Shown here: positions 58,064 through 64,000 of the stretch, one piece after another
Layout: each line of letters opens with the position of its first letter
Numbering within the stretch: position 1 is the first letter of the stretch
Origin: Nitrospiraceae bacterium
Lineage (GTDB): Bacteria > Nitrospirota > Nitrospiria > Nitrospirales > Nitrospiraceae
Length of the DNA stretch: 64,000 nucleotides
NCBI GenBank assembly: GCA_013140715.1
Contig: JABFSG010000057.1
Location: 1-64,000, forward strand
Direction of reading: 5' to 3'
Notes under the pieces: model-generated
What the model was told of the DNA's origin: nothing
Database searches by the model: none
The model's input: the letters and a program-made list of their open reading frames with translations, nothing else
Position numbers and translations under genes: made by a program

Positions 58064-58438
58064 ATGAGAGTGAAGAGCATGTTGGCAGTGGGATTCTTGT
58101 CGATGATGGTTGCAACCGGTGTCGTAACCACGTCGAATAGCGTTGCGTCCGATGTACAGCGAGTCGAGGTCATTGAGCGTATCGGACATGGAGGGTCTAT
58201 CTATGCCTCCAGCCAGTCCGACGGGGCGGATACTTGTCATGAGACGGGAGTGAGTGCGATCGAGCGCATGGGGCATGGAGGGTCTACCTATTCCTCCAGT
58301 CAGTCGAAGTCCGCCCAGGTGGGTGATTGCCATGTGATGGGAGAGGAAGGGAGAAAGGTAGGTGCTACAGAACGCATCGGGGCAGGAGGATCGACCTATT
58401 CTCACAGCCGATCGGATATTCAGACAGCCAACCGGTGA
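58064..58438 (+). CDS. Exported protein with three GGSxYxxSxS repeats
   Basis: 124 residues with AAGGAGG before the ATG and a signal peptide (about 1-29). The mature part contains three copies of a 16-residue repeat: IERIGHGGSIYASSQS, IERMGHGGSTYSSSQS and TERIGAGGSTYSHSRS, linked by stretches with two Cys-His pairs (DTCHETG, GDCHVMG). No family was recognised. Transcribed away from oxyR, it may belong to the OxyR regulon. The repeats with His, Ser and Tyr suggest metal or surface binding. Confidence 0.65.
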   Translation: MRVKSMLAVGFLSMMVATGVVTTSNSVASDVQRVEVIERIGHGGSIYASSQSDGADTCHETGVSAIERMGHGGSTYSSSQSKSAQVGDCHVMGEEGRKVGATERIGAGGSTYSHSRSDIQTANR

Positions 58439-58462
58439 GTCATTGATTGCCGGCTGGGTGCC

Positions 58463-58497
58463 GGACTGAGGAGGGTGCGCCATTCCCTCCTCAGTCC
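58463..58497. terminator. Perfect hairpin terminator of the repeat-protein gene
   Basis: GGACTGAGGAGGG and CCCTCCTCAGTCC form a 13-bp perfect stem around TGCGCCATT, 25 bases after the stop codon. Confidence 0.8.
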
Positions 58498-58736
58498 TCC
58501 CTCAGGCGGTGCCTCAACATCCCTGGGTTATAAGTCGGTCAACGAAACCTTTGCGTAGTACGCTGCCAGGTCTGGGTGCTCTGAATACCTCTTTCCTTCT
58601 TCACCTAGCGGTGGTTGCGATGCTTGCGTATAATAGGAGCCATCCAAAACGCTGCTCTATCCAGATAAAGAGCTTTACGCTTCTTGTGTAAGGCCAGAGT
58701 CACTCATGTGACAGAGAGATAGCCGGAGGTCTCCGT

Positions 58737-59768
58737 ATGAGTCGTATCGCTGTCTTCCTGATTGCCTTCTTCGCCCTGGCCCTTTCGGGCCGGGCTGTTT
58801 CGATCGTTGAAGCGCATAAGAAGCATGATCCGACTCCAGTGGCGGCGACGATTACCAGCCTCGATCCTCGATTCGATCAACTTGTCCCGCGCGGTGCCAA
58901 GCTGGAACGGATTGCCGAGGGCTTCTCGTGGGTGGAAGGGCCGGTTTGGCACAAGCAGGGGGGGTATCTCCTCTTCTCAGATATCCCCAGCAACTCGGTC
59001 TATAAATGGAAGACAGGCGAGCATGTCAGTCTGTTCGTGAAGAACAGCGGCTATAGCGGTAAGGGACCGTTTGCAGGGAAGGAGCCAGGCTCCAACGGCC
59101 TCACGTTCGATGACCAAGGGCGGCTTATCCTCTGCCGCCACGGCGATCGGCAAATCGGACGGTTGGAATCGAATGGAACGATTGTTCCGCTCGCTGACCG
59201 CTATGATGGGCGTCAGATCAACAGTCCGAACGATCTCGTGTTCAAATCGAACGGAGACCTGTACTTTACGGATCCACCGTTCGGGCTCCCGAACGCCTTC
59301 GACGATTCGAGCAAGGCTCCGGTGCAGGGGGTCTATCGCCTGTCCAAGGACGGCACAGTGACCCTGCTCATTCATGACATCAAGGCTCCGAACGGCATTG
59401 CCTTTTCCCCGGATGAAAAGACGCTCTATGTCTCCGATGTCGATCCGAATCGGACGGCCTGGCTGGCCTATGATGTGAAGCCGGACGGCACAGTCGCAAA
59501 CGGCCGCGTCTTCTTCGATGCGACACGCTGGCGAAAAGATCCCTTCTTCGGGCCGGACGGATTCAAGGTCGATCGCCAGGGCAACATCTTTGGCGCACGA
59601 CCGGGTGGACTGAGTGTCATCGCACCGGACGGCACACTTCTAGGCACGATCGAGACCGGTCAGCCGACCTCCAACGTTGCGTGGGGAGAGGATGGACAGA
59701 CTCTATTCATTACTGGTAGCTCTTCCGTCTATCGCCTTCGCGTCACGACCGGCGCAGCTCGGTACTAA
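58737..59768 (+). CDS. SMP-30/gluconolactonase-type protein, exported
   Basis: 343 residues with a signal peptide (about 1-24, FLIAFFALALSGRAVS) and GGAGG before the ATG. One six-bladed SMP-30 domain: GFSWVEGPVWHKQGGYLLF, GSNGLTFDDQGRLILCRHG, INSPNDLVFKSNGDLYFTD, KAPNGIAFSPDEKTLYVSD and DGFKVDRQGNIFGARPGG. It is similar in blade motifs to the second half of the gene at 55376 but lacks the extra N-terminal domain. The family cleaves sugar lactones and related esters using a divalent metal. Periplasmic. Confidence 0.88.
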   Translation: MSRIAVFLIAFFALALSGRAVSIVEAHKKHDPTPVAATITSLDPRFDQLVPRGAKLERIAEGFSWVEGPVWHKQGGYLLFSDIPSNSVYKWKTGEHVSLFVKNSGYSGKGPFAGKEPGSNGLTFDDQGRLILCRHGDRQIGRLESNGTIVPLADRYDGRQINSPNDLVFKSNGDLYFTDPPFGLPNAFDDSSKAPVQGVYRLSKDGTVTLLIHDIKAPNGIAFSPDEKTLYVSDVDPNRTAWLAYDVKPDGTVANGRVFFDATRWRKDPFFGPDGFKVDRQGNIFGARPGGLSVIAPDGTLLGTIETGQPTSNVAWGEDGQTLFITGSSSVYRLRVTTGAARY

Positions 59769-60085
59769 CGGAAGTATCCACTCGCTTGGACAGGCTTCCT
59801 CCCAGTTCGCTTCTTCACAAAGCATATGTATGAGAATCTTCGACTGTAGCCGTCTGGTGAAGTTCCGGATGCTCCCTCCAAGCTTGCGCATTATCACTCT
59901 AGGGATGGGGCCTGATTGATCTTCCACTGCGCGCGTTCAACGAGGGCCTGCGGGAGGCCGCGCGTTGCGCGAGCTCAGAAGATCATCAGGTTCCATCCCC
60001 TTCGGATTCTGCGAGCACGAAGGGCACCTGACCGCTTCCGCTCTTCCTCCTTGTAAGACTGTGCCACTTCCTTCGACTAGTACCC
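59769..60085. other. Intergenic region with a worn copy of the 95-bp hairpin repeat
   Basis: No credible gene. Between about 59920 and 60045 the words CACTGCGCGCGTTCAACGAGG and ATTCTGCGAGCACGAAGGGC, CTGACCGCTTCC recall the 95-bp repeat, but its inner part is interrupted by GCGGGAGGCCGCGCG. The promoter of the GMC gene may lie at the right end, which lacks a strong ribosome-binding site. Confidence 0.45.
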
Positions 60086-61630
<1,545 letters not shown>

Positions 61631-61645
61631 TGGGGGAGGACGCTC

Positions 61646-62992
61646 ATGGCTGATAGGAAGCCACGCATTTTGATTTTAGGCGGTGGATTCGGCGGGATGT
61701 ACGTTGCGCTGGAATTCGAACGAGCGCTTGCGCAGGGAGCCGATCTGGATGTCACCCTCGTGAACCGCGATAATTTTTTCCTCTTCACTCCGATGCTGCA
61801 CGAAGTGGCGGCGAGCGATCTCGACATCACCAATATCGTCAGTCCGGTCCGCAAACTATTGCGCCGCGTGACCTTCTTTCATGGAGCAGTCGAATCCATC
61901 GATCTTATAAATAAACGTGTCGGCCTGTCGCATGGTCATGAGGAACATTGCCATTCGCTAACCTACGACCACTTGGTGCTGGCTCTCGGTTCGACCACGA
62001 ACTTCTTCAACCTGCCTGGCTTGGCAGAGCGTGCGATCACGATGAAGTCGTTGGATGACGCAATCTTTCTGCGTAACCGCCTGATCGCGAATCTGGAAGA
62101 GGCGGACTTTGAATGTTCTCCGAGTACGCGCGCTCCATTACTCAATTTCGTCGTTGCCGGTGGAGGGTTCGCCGGTGTGGAGACAATTGCTGGAATCAAT
62201 GACTTTCTTCGTGAAGCGGTGCGGTTCTATCCGCATCTTCGAGAGGACATGTTGCGGGTCATTCTTGTCCATCCGGGAAAGGCGATTTTGCCGGAACTCG
62301 GAGAGAAGCTCGGCGCCTACGCACAGCGAAAACTGGTGGATCGACATGTGGAAATCCATTCTAACTGCAAAGTGACAGCGGTGACGGACCGCGACCTTAC
62401 ACTGAGCGACGGTACCAAGGTGGAGACCAATACGTTAGTGTGGACGGCTGGGACTCGACCGAACTCCCTCTTGGATACATTGCCCTGCCGGAAAGAACGG
62501 GGTCGGGTCCTCGTCAACGAGTACCTGGAAGTTCCTGAGTGGCCTGGCGTCTGGTCCCTTGGCGACTGCGCGGTCGTGCCGGATCGTAAGACCGGGAAAT
62601 CCCATCCTCCAACTGCACAGCATGCGCTTCGAGAGGGAAAGGTCGCAGCTCGGAATATTCTGGCGACTATTCGAGGGGAGCAGAAGAAGCCGTTTTTATT
62701 CTCGACACTCGGGCTCCTGGCTCCCATCGGCAAACGAAGCGGCGTGGCCAACATTCTAGGAGTGAACTTTTCCGGGTTCATCGCCTGGTGGCTGTGGAGG
62801 ACGATATACCTGACGAAATTGCCTCGGTTTGAAAAGAAGCTCCGTGTCGTCTTGGACTGGACACTCGACCTGCTCTTTTCGAAGGATCTTGTTCAGTTCA
62901 CGACCGTTCGCCCGTCTATCGTGCCGCCGGTGGAAGAAGAGCCGGTCAGGCAAGCCAGTCCTGTTTTGGTCGGCGCCGGCATATCCAAGTGA
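61646..62992 (+). CDS. Type II NADH dehydrogenase (NDH-2)
   Basis: 448 residues with GGGAGG before the ATG. The FAD motif is ILILGGGFGGMYVALEFE (about 6-23); the NADH motif VVAGGGFAGVETIAGI lies near 168-183; WSLGDCAVVPD near 300 and the quinone-site end with TAQHALREGKVAARNI follow. The C-terminal segment near 370-410 is hydrophobic or amphipathic and anchors the enzyme to the inner membrane. NDH-2 passes electrons from NADH to quinone without pumping protons. It is 15 bases after the GMC gene, so the two are one unit. Confidence 0.9.
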   Translation: MADRKPRILILGGGFGGMYVALEFERALAQGADLDVTLVNRDNFFLFTPMLHEVAASDLDITNIVSPVRKLLRRVTFFHGAVESIDLINKRVGLSHGHEEHCHSLTYDHLVLALGSTTNFFNLPGLAERAITMKSLDDAIFLRNRLIANLEEADFECSPSTRAPLLNFVVAGGGFAGVETIAGINDFLREAVRFYPHLREDMLRVILVHPGKAILPELGEKLGAYAQRKLVDRHVEIHSNCKVTAVTDRDLTLSDGTKVETNTLVWTAGTRPNSLLDTLPCRKERGRVLVNEYLEVPEWPGVWSLGDCAVVPDRKTGKSHPPTAQHALREGKVAARNILATIRGEQKKPFLFSTLGLLAPIGKRSGVANILGVNFSGFIAWWLWRTIYLTKLPRFEKKLRVVLDWTLDLLFSKDLVQFTTVRPSIVPPVEEEPVRQASPVLVGAGISK

Positions 62993-63001
62993 GATAAGCG
63001 A

Positions 63002-64000
63002 ATGGGCATGAGGAAAGTATTCGTCGGTCTCTGGCTGACCGTCATACTGGTTTGCTGGGTTGTTGTTCCGCTCACCTTTGCCGGCGAGAGGGGCTCATCC
63101 ATCGCAGTAGAGTCGATCGGGATGACGGTCTCGGACATGGACCGGTCCATTGCGTTCTATTCGGATGTGTTGGCCTTCAAGCCAATCAGCGATGTGGAAG
63201 TCGATGGGCCGGAATACGACCAACTCTGGGGGATCTTTGGCGTGCGAGCGCGAATGGTTCGGATGCAGCTTGGAGCGCAAGAGCTCGAATTGACCCAGTT
63301 TCTGGCGCCGCCTGATGTACGTCCGATTCCCGTCCCGTCCTACAGTAACGATCTGTGGTTCCAGCATATTGCGATTGTCGTTCGAGACATGGAGGCCGCC
63401 TGGGCGCAACTGAGGAAACATCACGTTCGGCAGATTTCGCCTCGTCCGCAGACCATTCCCATTTCGAATCCCGCAGCCGCCGGCATCAAAGCGCTCAAAT
63501 TCCGCGATCCGGACGGACACAATCTGGAGCTGCTCTGGTTCCCGGAAGGGAAGGGTAATCCTATCTGGAAGAAGACCGGCACAAATCTTTTCATGGGCAT
63601 CGATCACACGGCCATGACAGTGCGTAGTACAGAGGATAGTATCAAGTTCTATCGCGACCTCCTGAGTTTCACGGTGGCGGGTGGCACGCTGAACATGGGG
63701 GTTGAGCAAGAATATCTCGATAGTCTTCCCGGCGCGAGGGTGCGAGTGACAGGAATGACAACGCAGACCGGGACACCAGGCGTGGAATTTTTGGAGTATG
63801 AGTTGCCGGCAGCCGGTCGCCTGATGCCGCAGGACAGCGCGGTCACCGATCTCTGGCACTGGCACGTCACCGTCAAGGTTCGCGATGTCGACGCTGTTAC
63901 CGCAAGCTTGTGTTCCCAGGCTATGTGCGTCTCGAAAACAGGTGTGGCGTTGCGTGATCATGCCATGGGGTATGCCAAATCCTTGTTTGTTCACGATCCG
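63002..64000 (+). CDS. VOC-superfamily protein with two domains (partial, runs off the window)
   Basis: 333 codons without stop to the window end. A signal-like segment VFVGLWLTVILVCWVVVPLTFA precedes two vicinal-oxygen-chelate units: IGMTVSDMDRSIAFYSDVLAF (about 40-60), then HIAIVVRDMEAAWAQL and FRDPDGHNLELLWFPEG; the second begins IDHTAMTVRSTEDSIKFYRDLL near 200 and reaches WHWHVTVKVRDVD. His and Glu at the ends of the strands are the metal ligands of glyoxalases and dioxygenases. It starts 9 bases after the NDH-2 stop. Substrate unknown. Confidence 0.85.
   Translation, partial: MGMRKVFVGLWLTVILVCWVVVPLTFAGERGSSIAVESIGMTVSDMDRSIAFYSDVLAFKPISDVEVDGPEYDQLWGIFGVRARMVRMQLGAQELELTQFLAPPDVRPIPVPSYSNDLWFQHIAIVVRDMEAAWAQLRKHHVRQISPRPQTIPISNPAAAGIKALKFRDPDGHNLELLWFPEGKGNPIWKKTGTNLFMGIDHTAMTVRSTEDSIKFYRDLLSFTVAGGTLNMGVEQEYLDSLPGARVRVTGMTTQTGTPGVEFLEYELPAAGRLMPQDSAVTDLWHWHVTVKVRDVDAVTASLCSQAMCVSKTGVALRDHAMGYAKSLFVHDP

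Noticed and set aside
63095-63994. 299-codon minus-strand frame at the window end
   Set aside because: It is opposite the two-domain VOC gene, which has clear motifs in the plus strand.

Overview
The window looks like a chromosomal segment of a Nitrospira-type nitrite oxidiser (phylum Nitrospirota). The strongest single marker is a periplasmic chlorite dismutase at 46935-47732 that keeps both catalytic residues and closely resembles, from memory, the Nitrospira defluvii enzyme. A GC-rich Gram-negative gene set agrees (PagL-type lipid A deacylase, beta-barrel proteins, lipoproteins), as do intergenic spaces crowded with hairpin-forming repeats. No rRNA, CRISPR array, insertion sequence or phage was seen. 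One tRNA is present: Ser(CGA), minus strand, 6344-6433.

Layout. 1-2.1 kb holds the end of a molybdopterin-oxidoreductase-like gene, a trypsin-like protease whose last 25 codons are displaced by a one-base shift, and a HigB/HigA toxin-antitoxin pair whose toxin carries an internal stop. 2.1-10 kb holds housekeeping and single genes: a DUF2628 protein, a glutaredoxin, a MATE pump, a Cas4-like nuclease/exonuclease fusion, tRNA-Ser, an Sfp-type transferase, tadA, and an ECF sigma/anti-sigma pair. 10.1-18.8 kb is the centre of interest: one minus-strand operon with three small paralogous Cys-containing precursor peptides, three different radical SAM proteins, a PqqD-like recognition protein, an HPr-kinase-like kinase, a nucleotidyltransferase, a SipW-like S26 peptidase, a methyltransferase and a glycosyltransferase. 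This is a multi-enzyme RiPP pathway I cannot match to a named class. 18.8-22.5 kb holds small proteins, a lipoprotein, PagL and a beta-barrel. 22.6-27 kb holds a Ski2-like helicase split into two genes in reversed order, and glgC.

27-44 kb holds peptide deformylase, an MsbA-type ABC exporter, small zinc-ribbon-like proteins and a sulfur-transfer/amino-acid locus: two ThiS/MoaD-type carriers, two ThiF/MoeB-type activating enzymes, a JAMM peptidase, a NIL-domain protein, threonine synthase and cysteine synthase. These fit protein-thiocarboxylate-dependent synthesis of cysteine or homocysteine. A histone-H1-like protein, a ClpS-like adaptor, a Ca2+/H+ antiporter, HemW and an FmdB-type protein follow.

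44-53.6 kb holds a lipoprotein, a frameshifted membrane protein, chlorite dismutase, an ABM-fold monooxygenase, a five-PKD-repeat secreted protein and an aquaporin. 53.7-64 kb is an accessory block: a HbpS/GlcG protein, a HbpS-cupin fusion, two SMP-30-type lactonase-like proteins, OxyR with a divergent small exported repeat protein, a GMC oxidoreductase, a type II NADH dehydrogenase and a two-domain VOC protein that runs off the edge. It suggests envelope oxidation of a sugar-like or lactone compound, with electrons reaching the quinone pool and peroxide sensed by OxyR.

Several repeat families fill the intergenic DNA: a MITE-like element with ends AGGATGCTGAAAAAG...CTTTTTGAGCATCCT, a roughly 95 bp hairpin, C-poor/G-poor T-rich palindromes, and hairpins built of iterated short words. 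Three genes are broken by single-base events, so either recent decay or residual consensus errors should be considered.
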